DNA of 9,836 nucleotides from Tissierellia bacterium (GCA_012798935.1 JAAZMG010000004.1:1-9836); one strand, 5' to 3'; positions 1 to 7,093 are shown, numbered from the stretch's first letter. The notes: generated by a model from the sequence alone, not told the origin. Numbers and translations are program-made.

Positions 1-37
1 CCTCTTTTATTTCCTCTTTGGTTAACATTTTTTTCAC
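1..37 (-). CDS. Start of an unidentified gene, cut by the window edge
   Basis: Only the first 12 codons are present. Reading the minus strand, a GTG at 37-35 is preceded by AGGTGAT about 5 nt upstream and opens the reading frame MKKMLTKEEIKE. An in-frame ATG three codons on (28-26) is an alternative start with worse spacing. The gene begins 8 nt after the DUF503 stop codon, and its ribosome binding site overlaps that gene's last bases. The two are therefore probably cotranscribed and perhaps translationally coupled. The lysine/glutamate-rich start is not diagnostic and I do not assign a function. Confidence 0.55.
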   Translation of the reverse strand, partial: MKKMLTKEEIKE

Positions 38-45
38 AGGATCAC

Positions 46-327
46 CTACATTATTTCTATATTATAATCGACTATTTCTATTCTACTATCTCCATCTATA
101 AAGTTTAACACATTTGAGATGATTTGATTAGCATGATTGGTGTCATTAGTTACACAAGCAAATCCTATAATAGAAGCCCGCCAAGTATCATTTAAACCTA
201 CTTCAGCTATAGATACGTTAAATCTTGACTGAATCTTGCCTATTATGCTCTTTACAATATGTCTTTTATCTTTCAGAGAATTTGATTCATATATATTTAT
301 TTTCAAAGTGCATACACCTACTATCAT
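46..327 (-). CDS. DUF503 family protein (YlxP-like)
   Basis: A 93-residue protein of the DUF503/YlxP family, whose members are usually about 90-95 residues, so it looks complete. Family hallmarks are the short N-terminal beta strand (MIVGVCTLKI), the SLKDKRHIVKSI segment at residues 17-28, and FNVSIAEVG with a following D/W (residues 36-49). The rest fits a small ferredoxin-like alpha/beta fold. The biochemical role is not established. In Bacillus the homologue ylxP sits in the nusA-infB-rbfA cluster, but here that context is absent. The start is well supported by GAGGTGG 5 nt upstream of ATG. The gene lies downstream of the kbl terminator, so it needs its own promoter, though I see no convincing -35/-10 pair. 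It appears to lead a small operon with the truncated gene at 1-37. Confidence 0.88.
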   Translation of the reverse strand: MIVGVCTLKINIYESNSLKDKRHIVKSIIGKIQSRFNVSIAEVGLNDTWRASIIGFACVTNDTNHANQIISNVLNFIDGDSRIEIVDYNIEIM

Positions 328-387
328 TTATACCACCTCAATAATATATTAATCTAACACTTACTATTCTAATACATTTTACTTAAT

Positions 388-414
388 AAAAAAGGGGACC
401 AAGTCCCCTTTTTT
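388..414 (-). terminator. Intrinsic terminator of kbl (symmetric, potentially bidirectional)
   Basis: A perfect 12-bp stem pairs 388-399 (A6 then GGGGAC) with 403-414 (GTCCCC then T6), around a 3-nt loop. On the minus strand the hairpin is followed by TTTTTTATT, the classical Rho-independent form. The kbl TAA stop (416-414) touches the base of the stem, so termination happens immediately after the coding region. The A-tract/T-tract symmetry would let it work in both directions, but no plus-strand gene enters it. Confidence 0.9.
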
Positions 415-1604
415 TACTCTAATACATTCATTTCCTTTCCTACTTGTTCAAATATATCTACAGCTCTATCCAGTTGTTCTTCAGTGTGGGCAGCAGTTAC
501 CATACATCTAACCCTTCCTGTTCCTCTAGGTACAGTTGGGAATATTATTCCTGATACAAATACACCTTTTTCTAACAACTTTCTACTAAATTCCATGGTC
601 TTAGCTTCATCACCAATTATAACTGGCGTAATTGGAGTTTCACTATGACCTGTATTGAATCCTAATGTGCCAAGTTTCTTTTTGAAATAATCAGCATTGG
701 CCCACAATTTATCCGTATATTCAGTAGATTCCATTAACATCTTAATAGCTTCTATTATAGCCCCTGCTGCTGCTGGTGGTAGAGTTGTACTAAATAATAC
801 TGGTCTAGCTCTATGATTTAACCATTCATACATAGTATTAGAACCTGCTACATATCCTCCTACTACTCCTATAGCTTTTGAAAGAGTTCCTATGGAAAAA
901 TCTACTCTTCCATGTAAATTAAAGTGATCCACTGTACCTCTACCACTTTCACCTAAAACTCCTGAACCATGAGCATCATCTACGTAAGTCATAGCTTCAT
1001 ACTTTTCGGCTAATTCAACAATTTCAGGTAATTTGGCAATATCCCCATCCATACTAAACACACCATCAGTAATAATCAATACATTGTTATACTTATCCCT
1101 ATTTTCTTTTAGTACTTGCTCTAAATGGTCTATATCAGAGTGGTTAAATATCTTTCTATCAGCTTTACTAAGTCTTGTACCGTCTATTATGGATGCATGA
1201 TTTAATTCATCGGATATGATTAAGTCTCCTTTTTCTGTTATAGCTTGGATTGTTCCTGCATTACAGTTAAATCCTGATTGATAGATAAAAGCAGCTTCTT
1301 CCCTTTTAAATTCAGAAAGCAAATCTTCTAGTTCTTCATGAATAGACATATTTCCTACAATTGTTCTTACTGCTCCTGCTCCTGCTCCATATTTTTCAAC
1401 TGCTTCTATAGCACCTTTCTTAAGTCTTGGATGGTTAGCAAAACCAAGATAATTATTAGAGGATAAGTTGATTACCTTTTTTCCATTTAAAATTATTTCA
1501 GCTTCATTTGCTCCTTCTAACACTGGTAATTTCCTATATATTCCTTCTTTCTTAAGATCTTCAATTTTTTGTTTTAAATAATTTAATTCATGGACATTTC
1601 CCAT
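414..1604 (-). CDS. kbl: Glycine C-acetyltransferase (2-amino-3-ketobutyrate CoA ligase)
   Basis: A 396-residue PLP-dependent alpha-oxoamine synthase; E. coli KBL is 398 residues. The expected reaction is cleavage of 2-amino-3-oxobutyrate with CoA to glycine and acetyl-CoA (threonine catabolism), or the reverse. The PLP lysine is K243 in GTLSKA. VDDAHGSG gives D209 and H212, which contact the cofactor, H136 in ELNHASIIDG stacks on PLP, and R366 in RVR is the substrate-carboxylate arginine. NNYLGFANHP (50-59) and TDGVFSMDGD (179-188) are typical of the family. Resemblance to KBL outweighs that to BioF (8-amino-7-oxononanoate synthase), but this branch is often hard to split and some clostridial members serve biotin synthesis. 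No threonine dehydrogenase or bio genes are adjacent. The ATG is preceded by AGGAGGG at about 10 nt. There is 67 nt to queG upstream with no terminator between, plus a candidate own promoter. Confidence 0.87.
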   Translation of the reverse strand: MGNVHELNYLKQKIEDLKKEGIYRKLPVLEGANEAEIILNGKKVINLSSNNYLGFANHPRLKKGAIEAVEKYGAGAGAVRTIVGNMSIHEELEDLLSEFKREEAAFIYQSGFNCNAGTIQAITEKGDLIISDELNHASIIDGTRLSKADRKIFNHSDIDHLEQVLKENRDKYNNVLIITDGVFSMDGDIAKLPEIVELAEKYEAMTYVDDAHGSGVLGESGRGTVDHFNLHGRVDFSIGTLSKAIGVVGGYVAGSNTMYEWLNHRARPVLFSTTLPPAAAGAIIEAIKMLMESTEYTDKLWANADYFKKKLGTLGFNTGHSETPITPVIIGDEAKTMEFSRKLLEKGVFVSGIIFPTVPRGTGRVRCMVTAAHTEEQLDRAVDIFEQVGKEMNVLE

Positions 1605-1650
1605 GGTAATTGATCCCTCCTATATAATTTAGGTTAAATTTCACAAATAT

Positions 1651-1659
1651 AGTATAACA
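1651..1659 (-). promoter_or_regulatory. Extended -10 promoter of kbl
   Basis: Reading the minus strand, TGTTATACT gives an extended -10 (TG-T-TATACT) about 47 nt before the kbl start codon. No good -35 is seen at 16-18 nt, which is tolerated for extended -10 promoters. It sits just after the queG stop codon, so kbl may be read both from here and by read-through from queG. Confidence 0.5.
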
Positions 1660-1671
1660 TAGATTTAATCA

Positions 1672-2796
1672 TTATTGGTTGTTTTTACTATGAAAATAAT
1701 TAATAAGCCTTTCCAATTCTAATTTAACATTTTTACCTTTTTCATATTTTAATATATCCTTTACCACTTCCTTTCCGTATTCATAGTCTGTGTTTAAAAT
1801 AGCCCAAATCGTATATTCTCTAATCATAGGGTTTGGATCTTTTAGCAGTGGTTCTAATAGATTTAAATTATCCTTATCCTTCCTATTGCCCAAAGCAATT
1901 ATCCCATTTCTCTTTAAAATATTTTTACCTCTCCAACTTCCCGACATAAAACCATATTTTTCTTTAAACTGCCTGTTAGATATAGACAAAAGCTCCTCTA
2001 TGTTCATATATCCCTTTGTTTCTTTAGGTAAAAATTCTTCGTGATTTCCTATTTTTATATCCTTATTTTTAGGGCAAACTAATTGACAAGTATCACAACC
2101 ATATATTTTGTTTCCCATTTTAGTTCTTAATTCATAAGGTATCTTGTCTTTAGTTTGGGTTAAATAAGATATGCATTTTTTAGGATTAAATCTATAAGGT
2201 CCTTCTAAAGCTCCTGTAGGACAAGATTTAATACATATATTGCAGTCACTACATTTTCCCTCTACTAAAATAGGACTGATTTTAATATCTAGATCAGTTA
2301 AAATATATCCTATGAATATAAAGGAACCATATTCATCATTGATAATAGAACAGTTTTTGCCATAATAGCCTATACCAGATTTTTTTGCCAATTCCCTATC
2401 TATTAATGGTCCTGTATCTACAAAATATTTGTAACTAAAATCTATTATCTTTTCTATTTCTCCTATAAGTTTTTTCATCCTATCCTTTAAAACTATATGA
2501 TAATCCGAACCCCAAGTAGATTTTGAAAGAATCCCTTTCAGCCTATAGTCTACCCTTTCATTAAAAGTATTATTATAAGATAATCCAATTACAATAATGC
2601 TTTTACAATCTGGAAAAGCAAGCTTTGGATTTATCCTTTTCTCTATGTCCTTTTCTTCAAATTCTGTTTGTTTATTTTCTTTCTCTCTTTTTGCTAAATA
2701 CCTCTTTATATCAGATAGAGGTTCACAATCTGTAAATCCAATTGTATCTATATTCAATTCTTTTGATTTTTGAATTATATATTCCTTTAAGTCCAT
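1672..2796 (-). CDS. queG: Epoxyqueuosine reductase QueG
   Basis: A 374-residue cobalamin- and [4Fe-4S]-dependent enzyme that reduces epoxyqueuosine to queuosine at the wobble base (position 34) of tRNA for Tyr, His, Asp and Asn. The N-terminal domain holds FVDTGPLIDRELA, with the catalytic/cobalamin-site Asp at 127, followed by GIGYYGKN (141-148). Two ferredoxin-like clusters follow: C182, C185, C188, C192 (CxxCxxCxxxCP) and C208, C234, C237, C241 (CDTCQLVCP). The C-terminal part (about 310-365) contains HEAT-like helices (LLKDPNPMIREYTIWAIL) that bind the tRNA anticodon stem. The length agrees with the family. AGGAG lies 6 nt before the ATG. The neighbouring divergent gene also encodes a tRNA-modification-type protein. 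No other queuosine genes are in the window. Confidence 0.93.
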   Translation of the reverse strand: MDLKEYIIQKSKELNIDTIGFTDCEPLSDIKRYLAKREKENKQTEFEEKDIEKRINPKLAFPDCKSIIVIGLSYNNTFNERVDYRLKGILSKSTWGSDYHIVLKDRMKKLIGEIEKIIDFSYKYFVDTGPLIDRELAKKSGIGYYGKNCSIINDEYGSFIFIGYILTDLDIKISPILVEGKCSDCNICIKSCPTGALEGPYRFNPKKCISYLTQTKDKIPYELRTKMGNKIYGCDTCQLVCPKNKDIKIGNHEEFLPKETKGYMNIEELLSISNRQFKEKYGFMSGSWRGKNILKRNGIIALGNRKDKDNLNLLEPLLKDPNPMIREYTIWAILNTDYEYGKEVVKDILKYEKGKNVKLELERLINYFHSKNNQ

Positions 2797-2826
2797 AACT
2801 AACTCCTTTTAAATTAAATCAATTAT

Positions 2827-2835
2827 ATTATACCA
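2827..2835 (-). promoter_or_regulatory. Extended -10 promoter of queG
   Basis: On the minus strand TGGTATAAT (TG-G-TATAAT) lies about 30 nt before the queG ATG. The -35 position at 17-bp spacing falls on 2850-2855, which is the -10 box of the opposite promoter. Confidence 0.7.
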
Positions 2836-2847
2836 TTTTAAATTAAA

Positions 2848-2856
2848 TGTTATAAT
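2848..2856 (+). promoter_or_regulatory. Extended -10 promoter of the ttcA-like gene
   Basis: TGTTATAAT (TG-T plus a consensus TATAAT) lies 23 nt before the ATG. The -35 position at 17-bp spacing (2828-2833) is poor and coincides with the -10 of the queG promoter on the other strand. Confidence 0.7.
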
Positions 2857-2879
2857 GATAGTAGAATTGGAGGTACAAT

Positions 2880-3599
2880 ATGAAAAAGTGGTATAATAAA
2901 TTCTTTTTAAATGATATTAGAAAAGCAGTAGAAAAATATAGTCTTATTAAAAATAAAGATAATATATTAATAGGTTTATCTGGAGGTAAAGACAGTATCT
3001 TTTTAATATATGCATTAAAACTTTTAAGGGAAAATTCCTATTTGGATTTTAATATGGCAGGAATCCATATAGATATAGGCATAAATATAGATATGTTAAA
3101 GGTAGAAAACTATTTAAGCTTTATTAACATTCCATATATATATGAAAATATAGATATTAAAGACAAAATATTCGACAACGAAAAAAATCCCTGTTATCCC
3201 TGTGCAAAGATGAAAAGGGGTGCTATTGCAAGAATTGCTAAAGAAATGGGATTTAACAAAATAGCCTATGGCCATCATATGACAGATGTAGTAAATACAT
3301 TTTTACTAAATATTATTTATACCGGTCAATTTCATACTTTTAAACCTAATTCATATAATGAAAAACATAAACTTCACTTAATCCGGCCTCTAATATATGT
3401 TAAAGAAGATATAATAGAAAAAGTAGTCAAAGATGAAAATTTACCATTAGGTGATGGAAAACTATGTCCACAAGACAAAAAAAACAAAAGAAAAGATATA
3501 TCCATTTTAATAAATGAAATCAAACAAAAGTATCCAGACTTTGAGGAAAAAGCAATAAAGGCTATTGAAAGCTCTGGTTGTGAAGATTTGTGGGGATAG
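2880..3599 (+). CDS. TtcA-family tRNA 2-thiocytidine biosynthesis protein (PP-loop ATPase)
   Basis: A 239-residue member of the TtcA/PP-loop superfamily; such enzymes adenylate a tRNA cytidine (C32 in E. coli) and replace oxygen with sulfur. The PP-loop SGGKDS is at 34-39. Two cysteines of the Fe-S site are in CYPC (C105, C108), followed by KMKRGAIARIAKEMG. The third expected cysteine is C196 in GKLCPQDKKNKRK, matching the LCxxQxxxxR element of TtcA. The protein is shorter than E. coli TtcA (311), mainly at the ends. The usual GHHxDDxxET motif reads GHHMTDVVNT here (131-140), with one Asp and the Glu replaced. Substrate and modified position are therefore uncertain, and I leave out a gene symbol. 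GGAGG is 6 nt upstream of the ATG. The gene diverges from queG and converges on dsdA. Confidence 0.82.
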   Translation: MKKWYNKFFLNDIRKAVEKYSLIKNKDNILIGLSGGKDSIFLIYALKLLRENSYLDFNMAGIHIDIGINIDMLKVENYLSFINIPYIYENIDIKDKIFDNEKNPCYPCAKMKRGAIARIAKEMGFNKIAYGHHMTDVVNTFLLNIIYTGQFHTFKPNSYNEKHKLHLIRPLIYVKEDIIEKVVKDENLPLGDGKLCPQDKKNKRKDISILINEIKQKYPDFEEKAIKAIESSGCEDLWG

Positions 3600-3624
3600 G
3601 GAAGTATTAAAGGCTTCCCTATCC
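3594..3624. terminator. Shared hairpin between converging ttcA-like gene and dsdA
   Basis: An 11-bp perfect inverted repeat (3594-3604 GGATAGGGAAG with 3614-3624 CTTCCCTATCC, 9-nt loop) fills the 24-bp gap between the two convergent stop codons. One arm contains the plus-strand TAG (3597-3599) and the other touches the minus-strand TAG (3626-3624). Neither side has a T-run, so it is not a canonical intrinsic terminator. It may act as a weak bidirectional terminator or as a 3'-end stabiliser for both mRNAs. Confidence 0.5.
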
Positions 3625-4877
3625 TATCTACCAATCATCTCCTGCCTTACTTCCTCTGGTACTAAGCTTCCACCAGTAGCCCAACACATATGGGTAATAT
3701 TTTCATTTTGAAATTTTTCTCCTGTCAATACAGGTCCTAAAAATCCAGCTAGAGCAGAAGGTTCTAAAAATATCTCCTCTTCCTCACATAAGGCTTTGAG
3801 AAAATCATATAATCTATAATCGTCAATTGTAAACCCACCAGTTAAGATTTTATCCATGATTTTTCCTACAAAGGATGATGGCCTACCAACTGCTAAACCG
3901 TCTGCATGGGTTTTATTGTCTAGTCCAATATCCTTTACTGAAATTTTCTCATGAAGCCCTGATGCAAGACCTAATAACATAGCAGGTGAATGGGTTGGCT
4001 CGGCAAAGAAACAATGTACATTATCTCCATACATTAGTTTTAAACCATATGTAACACCACCAGGTCCACCACCTACACCGCAAGGTAGATATACAAATAG
4101 AGGATGCTGTTTATTAACTATAATGCCCATATCATCAAGTTGCTTTTTCACCCTCATTCCACCTACAGCATATCCTGTAAATAGATCCTTTGAATTCTCA
4201 TCATCTATAAAATAACTTTTAGGATCTTCATCAGATAAAGCCCGTCCTTCCTCTACAGCCTTTGAATAATCAGATTCATATTCCACCACAATTACACCTT
4301 TAGAACGAAGCATATCCTTCTTCCACTTCTTAGCATCTGCCGACATATGAACTATTACCTTAAATCCAATCCTTGCACTTATAATACCAATGCTTAATCC
4401 AAGATTACCTGTACTGCCTACTTGAACTGTATAAGATGAAAAAAGTTCCTTAAACTTATCCTCAGCTAATATACTATAATCATCTTCTAATCTAAGAAGA
4501 CCACTCTCTATAGCCAAGGTCTCTGCATGTTTAAGCACTTCATAAATCCCACCTCTAGCCTTAATGGAACCAGCTATAGGAAGCAAGTCATCCCTTTTAA
4601 GAAGTAATTTGCCATATACTTTCTTTCCATACTCCTTTTCTATACGTTCTTTCATCTTGTTTATTCTTGTAATAGGTGATTCAATCATTCCATCTATTAC
4701 TTCGGGAAAAACTCTTTTTATATATGGTGCAAATCTTATTAGTCTATTTTCAGCCTCAAGTACATCTTCATAAGAAATTGGTAGTATATCCTTAACTTCA
4801 TCAAAATTAGTATAATTTTCATTATACCAAATAACTTCTTTTGTAGCTTTCAAATCATCTAATAAAGGAAAATCCAC
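3624..4877 (-). CDS. dsdA: D-serine ammonia-lyase (D-serine dehydratase)
   Basis: A PLP enzyme of fold type II converting D-serine to pyruvate and ammonia, for detoxification or use of D-serine. It aligns along its length with the E. coli DsdA family. The PLP lysine is K106 in SIKARGGIYEVLKHAE, the phosphate-binding loop is VGSTGNLGLS (153-162), and PCGVGGGPGG is at 265-274, with FFAEPTHSP and DGLAVGRPS further on. I choose the GTG at 4877-4875 (417 residues, starting M-D-F-P-L-L-D-D-L) because GGAGGGGG sits 7 nt upstream and homology begins there. An upstream ATG at 4931 would give 435 residues, but it lies upstream of the likely -10 (4912-4917) and has no ribosome binding site. No dsdC-type regulator or D-serine transporter is adjacent. 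The stop codon abuts the hairpin shared with the ttcA-like gene. Confidence 0.93.
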   Translation of the reverse strand: MDFPLLDDLKATKEVIWYNENYTNFDEVKDILPISYEDVLEAENRLIRFAPYIKRVFPEVIDGMIESPITRINKMKERIEKEYGKKVYGKLLLKRDDLLPIAGSIKARGGIYEVLKHAETLAIESGLLRLEDDYSILAEDKFKELFSSYTVQVGSTGNLGLSIGIISARIGFKVIVHMSADAKKWKKDMLRSKGVIVVEYESDYSKAVEEGRALSDEDPKSYFIDDENSKDLFTGYAVGGMRVKKQLDDMGIIVNKQHPLFVYLPCGVGGGPGGVTYGLKLMYGDNVHCFFAEPTHSPAMLLGLASGLHEKISVKDIGLDNKTHADGLAVGRPSSFVGKIMDKILTGGFTIDDYRLYDFLKALCEEEEIFLEPSALAGFLGPVLTGEKFQNENITHMCWATGGSLVPEEVRQEMIGR

Positions 4878-4911
4878 TAAAAATCCCCCTCCCATATTCT
4901 CTTTTATTCTA

Positions 4912-4917
4912 AGTATA
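4912..4917 (-). promoter_or_regulatory. Candidate -10 of dsdA promoter
   Basis: On the minus strand TATACT lies about 35 nt before the GTG start, with a weak TTTATA at 17-bp spacing as -35. It falls inside what would be coding sequence if the longer ATG start were used, which argues for the GTG start. It also implies transcription separate from nfo, 88 nt upstream. Confidence 0.45.
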
Positions 4918-4965
4918 CAATATATTTCCAATTTATAAAAGCAAAAATAATCCTAAAATATTTAC

Positions 4966-5793
4966 TTACTCTCTTTCCTTTTTCAACAATTCTATTTCTT
5001 CTTTATATCCTTCCAATTCATTAGGAGTTTCTAGATAAAATGGTAGGTCCTTTAACTCAGGATGATTAATAATATTTTTAATCCCCTCTAATCCTATGGT
5101 TCCCTCTCCTATTTTAGCATGTCTATCCTTCCTACTATTGAATTCCATCATGCTATCATTAAGGTGAATACATTTTAATTTATCTATGCCTACTATATTA
5201 TCAAATTCTTCTAGCACTCCATCTAAATCATTTACTATGTCGTAGCCAGCTGAGTAAATATGGCAGGTATCTAAGCATACCCCTACTAATTCATTATATT
5301 TTACCCTATCTATAATGCCTCTTATCTCCTCAAAAGTATGACCTAGCTCTGTTCCTTTGCCAGACATAGTTTCCAACAAAAGCATTGTATTTTCATTCCC
5401 AGTAATTATTTCATTTAAAGCATCTCCAACTCTTTTAATCCCATATTCTGCTCCCTGACCTACATGGTTTCCTGGATGAAAAGTAAAATAAGGTATACCA
5501 ATGGAATCTAATATTTCATAATCCTCTTTTAATATGCCTTTACCCATTCCATAAATTCTACTTTTATAAGAGCCTAAATTTAAGATATAAGGTGCATGGG
5601 CAAGTAGTGGTCCAAAATCATTGTCTTTTAATATTTTTTTCATTTCTTCCACATCTTCCATATCCAACTCCTTAGAAGATGAGCCCCTAGGGTTTCTACT
5701 AAAAAATTGGAATACATTGGCTCCTATGCTATGAGCTAATTCAGCTGCCTTTTTATATCCCTTTGCTATAGTTAAATGGCAACCAATATACAT
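4966..5793 (-). CDS. nfo: Endonuclease IV (AP endonuclease, deoxyribonuclease IV)
   Basis: A 275-residue TIM-barrel, trinuclear-zinc AP endonuclease that cleaves 5' to abasic sites in base-excision repair. All nine metal ligands known from E. coli Nfo are visible: H66 (LLAHAPY), H106 (FTFHPG), E141 (LLLETMSG), D175 and H178 (VCLDTCH), H210 (IHLND), D223 and H225 (KDRHAKIGEG) and E255 (YLETP). The N-terminus (YIGCHLTIAKG) matches the family start, and the length is typical for Firmicutes (about 275-300). GAGGGGG precedes the ATG by about 8 nt. It is divergent from rodA across 121 bp. dsdA lies downstream on the same strand, with its own probable promoter and no clear terminator between. Confidence 0.95.
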   Translation of the reverse strand: MYIGCHLTIAKGYKKAAELAHSIGANVFQFFSRNPRGSSSKELDMEDVEEMKKILKDNDFGPLLAHAPYILNLGSYKSRIYGMGKGILKEDYEILDSIGIPYFTFHPGNHVGQGAEYGIKRVGDALNEIITGNENTMLLLETMSGKGTELGHTFEEIRGIIDRVKYNELVGVCLDTCHIYSAGYDIVNDLDGVLEEFDNIVGIDKLKCIHLNDSMMEFNSRKDRHAKIGEGTIGLEGIKNIINHPELKDLPFYLETPNELEGYKEEIELLKKERE

Positions 5794-5823
5794 ATAATCT
5801 ACCCCCTCTTATAAGTACATTAT

Positions 5824-5832
5824 ATAATACCA
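5824..5832 (-). promoter_or_regulatory. Candidate extended -10 promoter of nfo
   Basis: On the minus strand TGGTATTAT gives an extended -10 about 30 nt before the nfo ATG. A TATAAT a few bases further on (5824-5819) is an overlapping alternative. No strong -35 is present for either. Confidence 0.5.
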
Positions 5833-5873
5833 CAAATTAGTGTTTATTTAATTGTTTCTTATATTTCAAAATA

Positions 5874-5882
5874 TGATATAAT
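5874..5882 (+). promoter_or_regulatory. Extended -10 promoter of rodA
   Basis: TGATATAAT (TG-A plus consensus TATAAT) lies 32 nt before the rodA ATG. A TTGTTT occurs upstream at a long 19-bp spacing, so the extended -10 probably dominates. Confidence 0.65.
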
Positions 5883-5914
5883 TTATTTTAGTATTAAATA
5901 AAGGAGCATATAAT

Positions 5915-7030
5915 ATGTTTAATTTAAAAAGAAAGTCTTTTAAAAAATTTGACTTTATATTGTTCATTGCTGTTTTATTATTGTGTATATATGGAATAGT
6001 CATGATCCGATCTGCAACCTTAAGTTTTGAAGATATTAGGGCAACTCGTCCTGTAAAAGTTCAAATCATTTCTACGGTATTGGGTGTTATAGCTATTTTA
6101 TTCTTAGTATTACTAGACTATCAATTTATAGGTAAATTATATATTCCTATTTACATTGTTTCTGTTTTGATGTTAGTTGCAGTAGCATTATTCGGTATTG
6201 GTGGTAAAGACTGGGGTTCTGATTCTTGGTTAAAAATTGGTAGTTTTGTCTTCCAACCTGCGGAAATTGCCAAGGTGGGGGTAATTATATTTTTAGCTAA
6301 ATATATAGATAAAAATAAAAATGAAATAAACCAGCCCATAGTATTATTAAAAGTACTAGCTTTAGCTGGAATCCCTATTCTTCTTATAGCTAAACAACCA
6401 GACTTTGGTACGGCAGTTGTATTTGCTTTTTTTGTTGTAGTTATGTTGTTTGCAGCTGGTATAGATTGGAAATATATAGGATATGCTTTTCTTTTAGGTA
6501 TTATTAGTTTACCTATATTATGGTTTTCTCTAAAACCTTATCAAAGGGATAGGATCTTTAACTTTTTAGATCCAGAAAGAGATACATCAAATACGGGTTA
6601 TCAAGCTATGCAAGCAAAGATTGCCATTGGCTCCGGGAAGGTCTTTGGTAGAGGCTTGTTTCAAGGGGTACAAACCCAATTCAATTATATACCTGAAAAA
6701 CAAACGGACTTTATATTTGCAGTTATAGGGGAAGAATTGGGCCTAATTGGTGGATTAATACTTATATTACTGTATTTTCTTCTACTTTATAGGCTATTCA
6801 AAATTGCTAAAAACAGCAAGGACACCTTCGGTTCCTTGATGGTTACTGGTTTTGCAGCTATGTTCCTAATCCATATATGGGAAAATATAGGAATGACCAT
6901 AGGCCTTATGCCTATAACAGGTATTCCACTTCCCTTTTTAAGCTACGGGGGAACATTTCAACTGGTGAATTTAATATGTATTGGAATTGCATTAAGCGTA
7001 GGAGTTCATAAAGAGGGGCTTAATTTTTAG
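5915..7030 (+). CDS. rodA: SEDS-family peptidoglycan glycosyltransferase, RodA type
   Basis: A 371-residue integral membrane protein of the RodA/FtsW/SpoVE (SEDS) family, which polymerises lipid II into glycan strands with a partner class B penicillin-binding protein. About ten hydrophobic segments are seen, beginning at residues 13-32. Family motifs include WLKIGSFVFQPAEIAK (105-120), KQPDFGTA (160-167), the long extracellular loop with ERDTSNTGYQAMQAKIAIGSG (from 221), and FNYIPEKQTDFIFAVIGEELG (256-276), whose D265 corresponds to the proposed catalytic Asp. LPITGIPLPFLSYGG-type sequence is near the C-terminus (332-346). Length and the short N-terminus favour RodA over FtsW or SpoVE. No mreBCD, pbp or division gene is adjacent, so the assignment within SEDS rests on sequence alone. 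AAAGGAG is 8 nt before the ATG. Confidence 0.88.
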   Translation: MFNLKRKSFKKFDFILFIAVLLLCIYGIVMIRSATLSFEDIRATRPVKVQIISTVLGVIAILFLVLLDYQFIGKLYIPIYIVSVLMLVAVALFGIGGKDWGSDSWLKIGSFVFQPAEIAKVGVIIFLAKYIDKNKNEINQPIVLLKVLALAGIPILLIAKQPDFGTAVVFAFFVVVMLFAAGIDWKYIGYAFLLGIISLPILWFSLKPYQRDRIFNFLDPERDTSNTGYQAMQAKIAIGSGKVFGRGLFQGVQTQFNYIPEKQTDFIFAVIGEELGLIGGLILILLYFLLLYRLFKIAKNSKDTFGSLMVTGFAAMFLIHIWENIGMTIGLMPITGIPLPFLSYGGTFQLVNLICIGIALSVGVHKEGLNF

Positions 7031-7032
7031 TG

Positions 7033-7055
7033 AAGGGCGATCTTTCATCGCCCTT
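7033..7055 (+). terminator. Terminator hairpin after rodA
   Basis: A 9-bp stem pairs 7033-7041 (AAGGGCGAT) with 7047-7055 (ATCGCCCTT) around a 5-nt loop, starting 2 nt after the rodA stop codon. The following T-run is short (TTT then CC), so termination may be incomplete. The stem is GC-rich compared with its surroundings. Confidence 0.65.
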
Positions 7056-7064
7056 TCCAGGAAC

Positions 7065-7093
7065 TCGGACAAGTTACTCGTCCCCTTATTCGA
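7065..7093 (-). repeat. REP-like palindromic repeat, copy 1 (3' end of the ABC-F gene)
   Basis: The core at 7066-7087 reads AAGGGGACG-AG-TAACTTGTCCG on the minus strand and matches copy 2 (9044-9065) at 20 of 22 bases. The flanks extend it to an imperfect hairpin: TCG, an A/C mismatch, ATAAG, an 11-nt loop, CTTGT, then CGA, with one G-U wobble. It overlaps the ABC-F stop codon (7088-7086) and the last two codons. It lies directly beyond the rodA terminator, so convergent transcripts meet here. Confidence 0.7.

Noticed and set aside
388..414. The kbl terminator contains AAGGGGAC and GTCC like the REP-like repeats.
   Set aside because: It is a simple perfect stem with a 3-nt loop and T-tract and lacks the GTTAACTTG core and outer stem. 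The similarity is best explained by its being an ordinary GC-rich terminator.
414..1604. Assignment of the alpha-oxoamine synthase as BioF (biotin synthesis).
   Set aside because: The best recalled similarity is to KBL (H136, FSMDGD, RVR context and overall length) and there are no bio genes nearby. BioF activity cannot be fully excluded.
3374..3634. An 86-codon minus-strand frame opposite the 3' part of the ttcA-like gene.
   Set aside because: It is antisense to a well-supported gene and has no ribosome binding site or recognisable family. It is a shadow of the real coding frame.
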